Shown here: positions 48,161-56,720 of the stretch, one piece after another | Layout of the letters: each line of letters begins with the position of its first letter | Numbering within the stretch: position 1 is the first letter of the stretch | IMG/VR virus record: IMGVR_UViG_3300042396_000691 | Span: 1-64,000 of that record | Origin: a virus | DNA length: 64,000 nucleotides | Direction: 5' to 3' (one strand) | The notes under the pieces: generated by a model | Seen by the model: only the letters and a program-made list of their open reading frames with translations | Told to the model about the DNA's origin: nothing | Databases searched by the model: none | Program-made: the position numbers and the translations under genes

Positions 48161-48560
48161 ATATGAATCTAGGCATGGTGGTGGTTGGATAACTCCAGCA
48201 CAGTTTTTGGCTGAGTTAATGTGTGAGCGTTTTGCCAAACAAAATCGTCAAGACATACCTCCAAAATTTTGGGATAAACAACCTTGGAAAAAAGAGTTTT
48301 TCAAACAGCTTTCTTTGGCAAACAAACTTTTAGAAAAATATGATCCAGCATTAGTTTCTAAGGCGTTAAGATCACAAGAAGGCAAAAAAATATTTTCTTT
48401 AGGTGCTCCTTGGTTAATAAAACTTATAGAGTATGAAGAATATAAGTTTAAGGAAGCAGATGAGAAAAAGGTTGAGAAAGTAGAATTTTTGCCAATTAAA
48501 AAGTCTTTTGTTTCAAAGAAATCAACACTAAGTAAATTAAAGGATATTGAAAATGAGTGA
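48132..48560 (+). CDS. Unknown 142-aa helical protein
   Basis: ATG start, followed by MAKERSSNSRYESRHGGG. A Trp/Phe and Lys-rich helical protein. It ends 8 nt past the recombinase ATG, so coupling is likely. Perhaps a recombination accessory; no family. Confidence 0.65.
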   Translation: MAKERSSNSRYESRHGGGWITPAQFLAELMCERFAKQNRQDIPPKFWDKQPWKKEFFKQLSLANKLLEKYDPALVSKALRSQEGKKIFSLGAPWLIKLIEYEEYKFKEADEKKVEKVEFLPIKKSFVSKKSTLSKLKDIENE

Positions 48561-50538
48561 TGAAGTAGAAAAAATAATCAAAGAAGTATCAAAACAATAT
48601 GGTGCTGGTATTGCAATAAATGCAAGCGATTTGTTAGATGAAGAAAAGCATGTCATACCGCTTTCTCCAGCTTTAAATCTTGGTTTGCATGGCGGTATAC
48701 CAGAAGGTTCTTGGGTCACATGTTCTGGTCATCCAAAAAGCGGAAAAGAACAACCTATATCTGCTCTTGTTTACACTCCAAATGGACCTAAACCAATTGG
48801 TGAGTTGATGTTAGGTGAACATGTATGTACGCATGATGGAAATTCAGCAGAAATTCTTGCTATTTATCCACAAGGAGTTAAAGATGTTTATCGCATAAGT
48901 TTTTCTGATGGAACATTTGCAGAGTGCGGATTGGATCATCTTTGGTCAATTAAAACAAAAGATCATAAAGATTTTGTTGTTAGACAACTTAAAGATTTTA
49001 TCAATGATATTTATTACAAGTCTGGAAAAGTAGCAAAATATTCTATACCAATTTCTACTCCTGCATTGTTTAATGAAACAACTAAAGAGATTTCTCCATA
49101 CATAATGGGCATTTTTCTTGGTGCTGGAATTTTTGGAAAAAATTCAACATATGTAACTCTTGAAAAAGATTTAGATATTGTGAATGAAATGTCTGATAGC
49201 GATAAAAAATATATAGTTTATGACAATGAACCCAAAAAAATCTCTGCTAAAAATTCTAATCCTTTTATAAAGCTTGGACTTTTTAATATTGCAAATAACC
49301 AAAAGTTTATTCCCCCAAAATATTTATTTGATGGCGTTTATAATCGAACAAGATTAATAACTGGCATTTTAAAAGTAGCTGGATATTTAACTAAAGATAA
49401 AAGCTTGACTATTACAGTATCAAGTCAAAGACTTGCAGAAGATATTGTCACACTCGTTCAATCTTTAGGTGGAATAGGCAACTATTCTGTTCACAAGAAC
49501 AAAGGTTCAAAAAGATATGTCTGCATATTAAAACTTAACATTTTACAAAAAAGAAAAAATAAATTTGAAAGAAAAATAATATCTGTAAAAAAAGTAAGAA
49601 AAGAAGAGTGTGTTTGTATTACTATAAACACTAAAGATGGTTTGTATTTAACTAACAACTTTATAGTTACACATAACACCTTGACCTCACTTTCTTTTGC
49701 TGCACAATGTCAAAAACCTGAGAATGGTGGTAGACATGTGTATTATCTGAACATTGAAGGTCGATTGAAGCCTATGAACCTAAAGGGTATAGCTGGCTTA
49801 AATTTAGACAAGATGACAATCTATAGGTCTACTCAAGATAAGATTCTTTCCGCAAAGGACTACCTAAATTTGGCTTTTAAAGCCATTAATACGCATCCAG
49901 GAAGTTTGATCATTATAGATAGTGTTTCTGCCCTATGTGATGAAAAAGAGATGGATGAGGGCATTGGGTATGAGAATAGAGGGGCTGGTAATAAGCTTTT
50001 TGCTGGTTTTTGCAGACAAGCAGCCAATATAGTGCCAGTACAAAACTGCATTGTTTGGGCGATTATGCACTTAACCCAATCTCAAGGCATGTATGGTGGT
50101 TATACAGAAAAAGGCTCTAGAACATTGCAGTATCAAGCAGATGTTCAAATGAGGGTTAAATTTGATAAAGCTTGGAATGTTGGCATAGAGGGCAAAGAAA
50201 AACAAATCGGTCAACAAGTCCATTGGTTGATTGAATCTTGTGCTTTAGGTTCGCCCGGAATGGAAATTGACAGTTATATTCGTTATGGTATTGGTATTGA
50301 TAATACATATGAAGCCATAAATCTTGGTTGTCAGCTTGGCCTTATAGCTAAAGCTGGTGCTTGGATGACACTTGATTTTATGCAAAGGCACTTAAAATTG
50401 TTAGATTCAAAAGAATGGGATGATGCAACAATAAGAAAAGTTAAAACCCAAGGTGCAGAAAAGCTTTATAGGCTACTGCTTGAAAATCCTTTATGGGTAA
50501 AAGTTCTTGAGCAAGAAATAAAAGGTCTTTTATCATGA
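48553..50538 (+). CDS. uvsX: UvsX/RecA-like recombinase interrupted by an intein
   Basis: 661 codons from ATG 48553 (a TTG 6 nt upstream is in frame but has no better ribosome site). The mature protein would be about 351 residues, the UvsX size. N-extein ends with the Walker A half GHPKSGK, the C-extein resumes with T at 49678, so the P-loop is restored on splicing. Later motifs: LIIIDSVSALCDE (Walker B) and the DNA-contact and core segments of RecA-type enzymes up to IKGLLS. It catalyses strand exchange in phage recombination and replication restart. Confidence 0.9.
   Translation: MSDEVEKIIKEVSKQYGAGIAINASDLLDEEKHVIPLSPALNLGLHGGIPEGSWVTCSGHPKSGKEQPISALVYTPNGPKPIGELMLGEHVCTHDGNSAEILAIYPQGVKDVYRISFSDGTFAECGLDHLWSIKTKDHKDFVVRQLKDFINDIYYKSGKVAKYSIPISTPALFNETTKEISPYIMGIFLGAGIFGKNSTYVTLEKDLDIVNEMSDSDKKYIVYDNEPKKISAKNSNPFIKLGLFNIANNQKFIPPKYLFDGVYNRTRLITGILKVAGYLTKDKSLTITVSSQRLAEDIVTLVQSLGGIGNYSVHKNKGSKRYVCILKLNILQKRKNKFERKIISVKKVRKEECVCITINTKDGLYLTNNFIVTHNTLTSLSFAAQCQKPENGGRHVYYLNIEGRLKPMNLKGIAGLNLDKMTIYRSTQDKILSAKDYLNLAFKAINTHPGSLIIIDSVSALCDEKEMDEGIGYENRGAGNKLFAGFCRQAANIVPVQNCIVWAIMHLTQSQGMYGGYTEKGSRTLQYQADVQMRVKFDKAWNVGIEGKEKQIGQQVHWLIESCALGSPGMEIDSYIRYGIGIDNTYEAINLGCQLGLIAKAGAWMTLDFMQRHLKLLDSKEWDDATIRKVKTQGAEKLYRLLLENPLWVKVLEQEIKGLLS
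48748..49677 (+). mobile_element. Class 3-like intein with degenerate LAGLIDADG domain
   Basis: 310 residues. No Cys, Ser or Ala nucleophile stands at position 1: it begins E-Q-P-I-S (after GK, before T). The terminal region ends LTNNFIVTHN, with T+1 as the downstream residue. The W of GLDHLW, the Cys near EECVCITI and the Thr of VTHN match the class 3 W-C-T pattern. The two LAGLIDADG-like helices read MGIFLGAGIF and LITGILKVAGYL, where both catalytic Asp are replaced by Ala, so endonuclease activity is probably lost. Confidence 0.8.
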
Positions 50539-50939
50539 AAATAAAAGGTTTAGATGGAAGAATGCACTCTTGGTCATTTTATGGTCAAATGCCAGACATA
50601 AGTGATGAAAGAAAAAGATCGGAATTACACATAAGGACTAGGGTGTTGCTTAAATCTTTATATCCAGTAGATAGAATACTTGAAGAAGTTCATTTGCCTG
50701 GATCTGGAAATTTGTACGCAGATTTTTGGTTGCCATTAAGAAATAAAATCATAGAAGTTCATGGGGAACAGCATTATAAATTTGTTCCCTTCTTTCATGG
50801 AACACAGCTAAACTTTTTGGCATCAAAGGCGAATGACAATAAGAAGAAAGAATGGTGTTTAATTAACGGAATAGTTCTTGTGGAGTTACCATTTAATGAA
50901 TCAACCGAGCAGTGGCAATCAAGAATTGAACTTGACTGA
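50535..50939 (+). CDS. PD-(D/E)xK-like endonuclease
   Basis: 134 residues. LYADFWLPLRNKIIEVHGEQ has the D, E and H of a Vsr/DUF559-type nuclease core (Asp at ADF, Glu in IEVHG, His in QHY). Overlaps the recombinase by 4 nt and the next gene by 44 nt. A junction or mismatch nuclease for recombination is plausible. Confidence 0.7.
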   Translation: MKIKGLDGRMHSWSFYGQMPDISDERKRSELHIRTRVLLKSLYPVDRILEEVHLPGSGNLYADFWLPLRNKIIEVHGEQHYKFVPFFHGTQLNFLASKANDNKKKEWCLINGIVLVELPFNESTEQWQSRIELD

Positions 50940-51405
50940 AGAACAAAAGATTGATCTTGCTTTAGAAAAGTATGAATTAACCATTGGGTTAACTCCAATT
51001 CCTTCTGATAAAGAGTTTACATGCATAAAATATTTATACTTATCGCAGGATGATTTATCAAAAATGAGCAGTGAACAATGCTCAGAATCATGTGTTTTAC
51101 TTAATAGCTTTTCTTTTCATATAAGCAGAGTTATAAATAAAGAAAAAACAAAATTAAGATGGTGCAACGAAAAGATTTTAAGTGTTGTAGCGAATAATCT
51201 TTCGGACTATAGATATTTTTCAGCAGAAGAAAGAATGGCTTTGTGCATAAAAGACAACGATTATGCAAAGAAAATAAAAAAGCTATCTGCTTTAATACAA
51301 GCAAGAATAGATAGAATTGAATATTTACCGATTAGACTTGAAAAAGTTGCTGAATCTTTGTCAAATTTAGCTTACTCAAAAAGGAAAAACAATGAATCTC
51401 GTTAA
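50896..51405 (+). CDS. UvsY-like helical protein (candidate)
   Basis: 169 residues from ATG 50896. Directly after the UvsX pair. Helical, with two repeated charged elements (LLNSFSFHISRVINKEKTKL and KLSALIQARIDRIEYLP) that resemble the recombination mediator UvsY in spacing, but the sequence match is weak by eye. Unproven. Confidence 0.5.
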   Translation: MNQPSSGNQELNLTEEQKIDLALEKYELTIGLTPIPSDKEFTCIKYLYLSQDDLSKMSSEQCSESCVLLNSFSFHISRVINKEKTKLRWCNEKILSVVANNLSDYRYFSAEERMALCIKDNDYAKKIKKLSALIQARIDRIEYLPIRLEKVAESLSNLAYSKRKNNESR

Positions 51406-51808
51406 CATGTTGAAAACAGCAGTTGGAAACAAAGATTGGGTATTAGTGTCAAAAGCATTAGATATTTTAGCTGGCGATGAAGAATTTGTTGTTTTATCTA
51501 CTCCAGTCAAACAAGTTAATTTTTTATCTAACAAGGCTTCTGTCGGAAGCAAATCTTTAGTTGCACCAACAGCCAATAAGTTTGTTGATGATTTAACACT
51601 TGAGTCGGGCTTCATAGAAAAGAATCAAAAGCCTTCTAATAAAAGTTATAGGCAACCATTCAAAGAAGGCGATCATTTTTGTGAAGTAAAATGTTCTAGG
51701 TGTGGGTGCGTTATGAAGGTAACAAAAGAAGAACATAAGTTTAGAACAATTGATTCTGAATCAGCACCATTTACATGCATTAAGTGCATTAGAAATTCGA
51801 GTAGATAA
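51392..51808 (+). CDS. Protein with C-terminal zinc ribbon
   Basis: 138 residues. The C-terminus CEVKCSRCGCVMKVTKEE and CIKC give a four-Cys zinc site; the N-terminal 90 residues are Ser/Lys-rich. Starts in the end of the previous gene and shares a base with the helicase gene. Unknown; probably a replication accessory. Confidence 0.6.
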   Translation: MNLVNMLKTAVGNKDWVLVSKALDILAGDEEFVVLSTPVKQVNFLSNKASVGSKSLVAPTANKFVDDLTLESGFIEKNQKPSNKSYRQPFKEGDHFCEVKCSRCGCVMKVTKEEHKFRTIDSESAPFTCIKCIRNSSR

Positions 51809-53271
51809 TGAACGATGTTGCGTCTGAAAGAGTTATATTGGCTGCTCTTTTTCAAAAGGGTTATGATTGCTATATTGAAATTTGCGATATTGTTGATGAA
51901 AACAGTTTTAGTTCTGATGAAACATCTGCGATATATAAGTGCTTGGTAAAAATAGTAAATGAAAAAGATTCAAAAGCTGATATACCATCAATTATAGCCG
52001 TAGCAAATTCTTTAAAAATACAGCAGTTTTTTCAAAAAGATGATCAAGCTAAATATCTTAGATCTTTGACATTATTGCCAGTTGAAATAGTTAATGCTAA
52101 AAAAGCAGCAGCAAAATTAAAAAAGATGCAAATTGCTAAGACTTTAGCTTACAACTTATCTAATTGTGCAAATGAGCTTTTGGGCATGACAGGTGACGAA
52201 CCTATTTCGCAAATAGTTTCTCTTGCAGAAGCAACTGTTTTAGATCAAACTTTTAAAATTTCGAATGCAGAAGATCCAACCCCAAAAGAAATATCTGAAG
52301 GTCTAGATGAATATGTAAAGTTTTTAGAAGATAATCCAATATCTCAACTTGGCATTTCATCTGGATTTAAAGTTTACGATAGGGCTATTGGTGGCGGTCT
52401 TAGACCTGGCACAGTTAATTTGATTGGTGCAAGAATGAAAACAGGCAAATCATTTTTTGCAGATAATGTTGCAATGAATGTTGCTAAACAAGGTATACCT
52501 GTCTTAATGTTTGACACTGAAATGACAGCGAAAGATCATTGGCATAGATTATTAGCTTGTATTGGAAATATTAAAATTGAGGAAATTGAAAATGGTTCTT
52601 TTTCAAAAGATTCCTCAAAAAAGAAAAGGGTTCACGATGCTTCAAAAGCATTGAAAGATATGCCGTTTAAGTATAAGTCTATTGCTGGAAAAAGCTTTGA
52701 TGAAGTTTTAAGTCTTGCTAGAAGATGGGTTATAAAAGATGTTGGTTTAGATGATTTTGGTAAAGCAAAGCCATGTTTGATAGTTCTAGACTATATAAAA
52801 TTGATGGATGATGGAACAATATCAAAAAACATTGCTGAATATCAAGCGTTAGGTTTTTTAATGACAAGCCTTCACAATTTTATGGTTCAGTATGGTGTTG
52901 CTTGTTTAGCCTTTACTCAATTAAATAGAGATGGCATAACAAGAGAGGATACAGATGTTGCATCAGGTTCCGATAGAATTTTGTGGTTGTGCAGCAATTT
53001 TTCAATATATAAGCGTAAAACAGAAGAAGAAATGGCAGATGAAAGTGTTTCTCAGAATAATGTTTCATATAATTTAAAACTAATACCAGTTGTTGCAAGA
53101 CATGGCAAAGGTATTGATGCTGGTGATTATATAAACATATCTGCAAATTATGAATATGGAAGAATAACAGAAGGACCAACTAGAAATGAATTTCATCAAC
53201 TTAGATCAACAAGAATTAATAACGGTTTTCAAATAGAGGAATTACCAGATGAAATCTCAGCAACAAATTGA
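51808..53271 (+). CDS. dnaB: DnaB-like replicative helicase
   Basis: 487 residues. An N-terminal helical domain (about 1-150), then the RecA-fold core with GARMKTGKSFFAD (Walker A, 207-220), DTEMTAKDHWHRLL (H1a region), LIVLDYIKLMDDG (Walker B) and ALAFTQLNRDG-like LAFTQLNRDG with the sensor Gln. It unwinds the fork as a hexamer. Typical spacing. It overlaps the primase gene by 23 nt. Confidence 0.92.
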   Translation: MNDVASERVILAALFQKGYDCYIEICDIVDENSFSSDETSAIYKCLVKIVNEKDSKADIPSIIAVANSLKIQQFFQKDDQAKYLRSLTLLPVEIVNAKKAAAKLKKMQIAKTLAYNLSNCANELLGMTGDEPISQIVSLAEATVLDQTFKISNAEDPTPKEISEGLDEYVKFLEDNPISQLGISSGFKVYDRAIGGGLRPGTVNLIGARMKTGKSFFADNVAMNVAKQGIPVLMFDTEMTAKDHWHRLLACIGNIKIEEIENGSFSKDSSKKKRVHDASKALKDMPFKYKSIAGKSFDEVLSLARRWVIKDVGLDDFGKAKPCLIVLDYIKLMDDGTISKNIAEYQALGFLMTSLHNFMVQYGVACLAFTQLNRDGITREDTDVASGSDRILWLCSNFSIYKRKTEEEMADESVSQNNVSYNLKLIPVVARHGKGIDAGDYINISANYEYGRITEGPTRNEFHQLRSTRINNGFQIEELPDEISATN

Positions 53272-54364
53272 TTTTAAACTAGCAAATAAAATAATTTCAA
53301 AAAATATAGATGTTGTTTTAAATCACTTCGATATTGAATTAAATTATACGGATGCTTATCTTTCTGGCCCATGCCCAATACATGGTGGAGATAATAAGAC
53401 TGCATTTAACATTTTTACATCTGGTAATACGCATGTTGGAAATTGGATATGTTACACGCACCATTGTGAAAAAAGTTTTATAAATAACACCATTGGTTTT
53501 ATTAGAGGATTGATAAGTCATAGTAAATATAATTGGTCAAAATCTGGAGATAAAATAGCATCATTTGCAGAAACATTGTACTTAATAAAAAGCTTGTACG
53601 ATTTTTCAATTGATGATAATTTATCTACAAATAAACCTAAAAACATATTAGAATCTTCTGCATTTACAAAGACCACAAAAGAAAAACAGGATAAGTGGAG
53701 TAAGACTTCTGTAAGATCAAGCTTGTCAATACCATCTAAGTATTATCTTTCTAGGGGCTACACTGAAGAATGCTTAAATAATTATGACATAGGAGAGTCT
53801 AATTCCTCTATTGGAATATTTAAAGATAGGGTAGTTGTTCCAGTCTATGACACAGATGGAAAATTTATAGTTGGATTCACAGGAAGAACAAAGTATAAAA
53901 AGTGTGAAGCATGTAAACATTATCATAAACAAGAAGCTAGTTGCAATGGTTATGTTCATATGTCTAAGTGGTGTCACAACAAGGGTTTTTCTAAGAAAGA
54001 CTATTTATATAATTATAATTTTGCGATTGAGTCTATTAAAAAAACTGGCGTTGCCATATTGGTAGAAGGACCAGGAGATGTTTGGAGAATTACTGAATCT
54101 GGAATTAAAAATTCATTAGCTGTATTTGGATCTTCTTTAACAGATGCACAGCAGATTTTATTAGAGTCATCTGGAGCTTTGCACTTAATCCTACTGTTTG
54201 ATTCAGATGAGGCTGGTTTAAAGGCTGGCAATAGCATAGAATCTTCTCTTGGTAGAATGTTCAAAATAATTAAGCCAAAATTGCCGAATGGCTTTAAAGA
54301 TATTGGTGAGATGAGTGTGGATGATGTTAAAAGTTTTTTACTCCCTATTATGGAAAAGCTGTGA
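53249..54364 (+). CDS. dnaG: DnaG-like DNA primase with extra zinc loop
   Basis: 371 residues. The N-terminal zinc finger is GPCPIHGG with WICYTHHCEKS (C42, H45, C68, H71/C73). The TOPRIM core has AILVEGPGDVWRITE and LLFDSDEAGLKAG. Between them lies an inserted Cys/His-rich stretch (KKCEACKHYHKQEASCNGY, then SKWCH) not seen in the usual domain order. It makes RNA primers. Overlaps the helicase gene and abuts the dNMP kinase. Confidence 0.9.
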   Translation: MKSQQQIDFKLANKIISKNIDVVLNHFDIELNYTDAYLSGPCPIHGGDNKTAFNIFTSGNTHVGNWICYTHHCEKSFINNTIGFIRGLISHSKYNWSKSGDKIASFAETLYLIKSLYDFSIDDNLSTNKPKNILESSAFTKTTKEKQDKWSKTSVRSSLSIPSKYYLSRGYTEECLNNYDIGESNSSIGIFKDRVVVPVYDTDGKFIVGFTGRTKYKKCEACKHYHKQEASCNGYVHMSKWCHNKGFSKKDYLYNYNFAIESIKKTGVAILVEGPGDVWRITESGIKNSLAVFGSSLTDAQQILLESSGALHLILLFDSDEAGLKAGNSIESSLGRMFKIIKPKLPNGFKDIGEMSVDDVKSFLLPIMEKL

Positions 54365-55008
54365 TACAAAAAATAATTGGGTTCTCTGGAAAAAAGGGTT
54401 CTGGCAAAGATACTATTGCTGGATTTCTTTCATTTAATTCTGTGGCTCTTTTTGGTTGTAGGTCATCCATTTATTCTTTTGCACAACCAATGAAAAAAAT
54501 AGCTATTGATTTTTTTGGCTTAAAGCACAAACAAGTTTTTGGATCATTTGAAGATAAAAAAACTTTGACAAACTATTTATGGGAAGATCTTCCACATTAC
54601 GAAGAAATTAAAATTCGAGAAGAAGTAGCTCCAACAGGTAAAATGACAGCTAGGGAATTTTTGCAGGAATTTGGAACTGGTATAGCCAGAAGAATGTGTA
54701 AAGATGTACACATAAATGCTTGTTTTAACGAAATAAGAAATAGTAATTGTCCATTGAATTTTATTACTGATGCAAGGTTTGAAAATGAAGTAGATAGCAT
54801 TAAAGCAAACGGTGGAATTGTTATAAGATTAACAAAAAGTACAGAAGACGATTATCACATAAGCGAAAATGAGTTGAACAGTAGTGAAAAATTTGATATT
54901 GTTCTAGACAATCAAAAAATGACAAAAGAAGAACAAAAAGTAGAAATTTTAAAAATTCTTAAGAAATTAGATTGGATAAAGAGTGATTATAACTTACTTA
55001 AGGTCTAG
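54361..55008 (+). CDS. Deoxynucleoside monophosphate kinase
   Basis: 215 residues, GTG start overlapping the primase stop. The P-loop IGFSGKKGSGKDTIAGFL is at residues 6-23. FLQEFGTGIARRMCKDVHIN and FITDARFENEVD match the T4 gene 1 type that phosphorylates dGMP, dTMP and 5-substituted dCMP. It links ThyX and the reductase to dNTP supply. It overlaps the nuclease gene by 26 nt. Confidence 0.9.
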   Translation: MIQKIIGFSGKKGSGKDTIAGFLSFNSVALFGCRSSIYSFAQPMKKIAIDFFGLKHKQVFGSFEDKKTLTNYLWEDLPHYEEIKIREEVAPTGKMTAREFLQEFGTGIARRMCKDVHINACFNEIRNSNCPLNFITDARFENEVDSIKANGGIVIRLTKSTEDDYHISENELNSSEKFDIVLDNQKMTKEEQKVEILKILKKLDWIKSDYNLLKV

Positions 55009-56011
55009 TTCTGTATCATCATACTCTTGGTGTCAGCACAAGTATTGGTTAACCTACAATCTTGGGTTTAAGGATGATTCCAATAAAAAGGCAGAAAAAG
55101 GCAATGTTGTACATAAGGGTTTAGAATTGTTGGCAAATAAAAAGCTTTGCCTACAAAATGGAACAATTTCGTTCTCTGATTCTGAATTGGGTATGGAATT
55201 TATAACATCAGAAATGTCACCAGAAACAGCAATATTGGCTGGTTTTAATCATTATAAAAACAAAAGCACACATGAGTGGACAGATGTTGATTTTAAAGAA
55301 TGTACTAAGTGGTTGTGGGATGTTCTATTATTTAATAATGGCATGTTTTCACCACTAACTAGAAATATTGTCATGCCAGAACAGTATTTTGACATTGAAA
55401 TTGATAAGCCTTGGGCAAATTATGATTATTTTCTTCCAGATGGGCAAATAATTTCTGGAAAGTTACGAATAAAAGGAACTATGGACTTAATAACAAGAGT
55501 TGATTCAAAAACGGTAGAATATGTTGATTGGAAAACAGGGGAAAGAAAAAATTGGTCAACAGGAAAAGAAAAGGGTTATGATGATTTGTACAATGATTTT
55601 CAGCTTAGATTATACCATTATGCTTTAAATGAGTTGTACCCAAATGAAAACATGATAATTATGACAATATTTTTTGTTAAAGCTGGTGGACCATTTTCTT
55701 TGTGTTTTCAAAAAGACGACATAAAAACAACTGAAGAAATGATTAAAAAAGAATTTGAAAAAATTAAGAATTGCAATAGACCATCAAGGATAATAGACTA
55801 TGGAAAAGATAAGTGGAAATGCATTAGACTTTGCAGCTTCTACAAAGATAAACATAAGGATTCTGAAAATGAATCGATATGTGATTATATGCATCAAGAA
55901 TTAATACAACTTGGTATTAATAATGCGTATGTTAAACACGCCAAAAAAGATACCGTAAAATCTTATGGCGATGGTGGTGGTCAATCTAATAGGGAGAATC
56001 AAAATGGCTGA
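54983..56011 (+). CDS. RecB/Cas4-type PD-(D/E)xK nuclease
   Basis: 342 residues with GTG start. SSVSSYSWCQHKYWLTYNLG with EKGNVVHKGLELL (GxxxH), GTMDLITRVDSKTVEYVDWK (D...E-x-K core) and QLRLYHYALNE are the PDDEXK_1 pattern. C17 and the CIRLCSFYK and ICDY Cys near the C-terminus could hold an Fe-S cluster as in Cas4 and AddB. Probably an exonuclease for recombination. A stray CAAATAA-N14-CGAATA lies at 55445. Confidence 0.85.
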   Translation: MIITYLRSSSVSSYSWCQHKYWLTYNLGFKDDSNKKAEKGNVVHKGLELLANKKLCLQNGTISFSDSELGMEFITSEMSPETAILAGFNHYKNKSTHEWTDVDFKECTKWLWDVLLFNNGMFSPLTRNIVMPEQYFDIEIDKPWANYDYFLPDGQIISGKLRIKGTMDLITRVDSKTVEYVDWKTGERKNWSTGKEKGYDDLYNDFQLRLYHYALNELYPNENMIIMTIFFVKAGGPFSLCFQKDDIKTTEEMIKKEFEKIKNCNRPSRIIDYGKDKWKCIRLCSFYKDKHKDSENESICDYMHQELIQLGINNAYVKHAKKDTVKSYGDGGGQSNRENQNG

Positions 56012-56702
56012 TTGGAGATGGGAAGACATTGTTTTTACTAACAAAAAAGAAGAAGTTGGAACAACACCAACTCCTGCACTAGAAATTGTTAAATATGAAC
56101 CTAAATACAATGGTGAAAAGGTTCTTGTTTTTAAAAATGAATTATTGAAAAATGATTCGTTTCAAGGATTCATTACTGGAGTTGAAGCAAAAAATTTACG
56201 AGATAAAATTCTTTCGACAGATAATATGTTTTATATTGATCGTGATATTGCAGAAAACGACAAATCTTATAAACAGGTTATACCATACTGTTTGATCAAT
56301 CGTGGAGATTCAACATTTTGTTATCAAAGATCTAAAAAAGGATCTGAAAATAGATTGCATGATTTATGGTCATTGGGTATTGGTGGACATGTTAATCCAT
56401 GTGATGGATTAAATGGTGAAACTATCACTAATGCATGTAAAAGAGAAATTGAAGAAGAAGTTGAGTTTTCCAATTTGAGAAATGCACACTTTATTGGATT
56501 GATAAACGATGACTCAAATGATGTAAGCTCTGTTCATTTTGGGGTTGTTTATAGTGTCAATCTTCAAGATCATTCAACTTTTAAAGTTAAAGAAGAAGCA
56601 TTAGCAGAAGGTTCTTTTGTTAAAAAAGAAATCGTTAAAGTTGAAGAAAAGAACTGGGAAAATTGGTCTAGTTTAATTGTAAAAGAATATTTAAGAAAGT
56701 AA
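56004..56702 (+). CDS. Nudix hydrolase
   Basis: 232 residues from ATG 56004. The Nudix box is complete: GGHVNPCDGL...ETITNACKREIEEEVEF (G-x5-E-x7-REUxEE). The N-terminal 100 residues are an alpha/beta extension. It hydrolyses a nucleoside diphosphate derivative; the substrate is not known. Starts in the end of the nuclease gene. Confidence 0.85.
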   Translation: MADWRWEDIVFTNKKEEVGTTPTPALEIVKYEPKYNGEKVLVFKNELLKNDSFQGFITGVEAKNLRDKILSTDNMFYIDRDIAENDKSYKQVIPYCLINRGDSTFCYQRSKKGSENRLHDLWSLGIGGHVNPCDGLNGETITNACKREIEEEVEFSNLRNAHFIGLINDDSNDVSSVHFGVVYSVNLQDHSTFKVKEEALAEGSFVKKEIVKVEEKNWENWSSLIVKEYLRK

Positions 56703-56720
56703 TTTTTTTAGGAACAGCAC

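Noticed and set aside
55445-55471. CAAATAA-N14-CGAATA inside the Cas4-type nuclease gene, matching the promoter element.
   Set aside because: It is deep inside a gene with no gene start downstream within reach and has a changed first base. It could be a chance match in AT-rich sequence; kept out of the promoter count.
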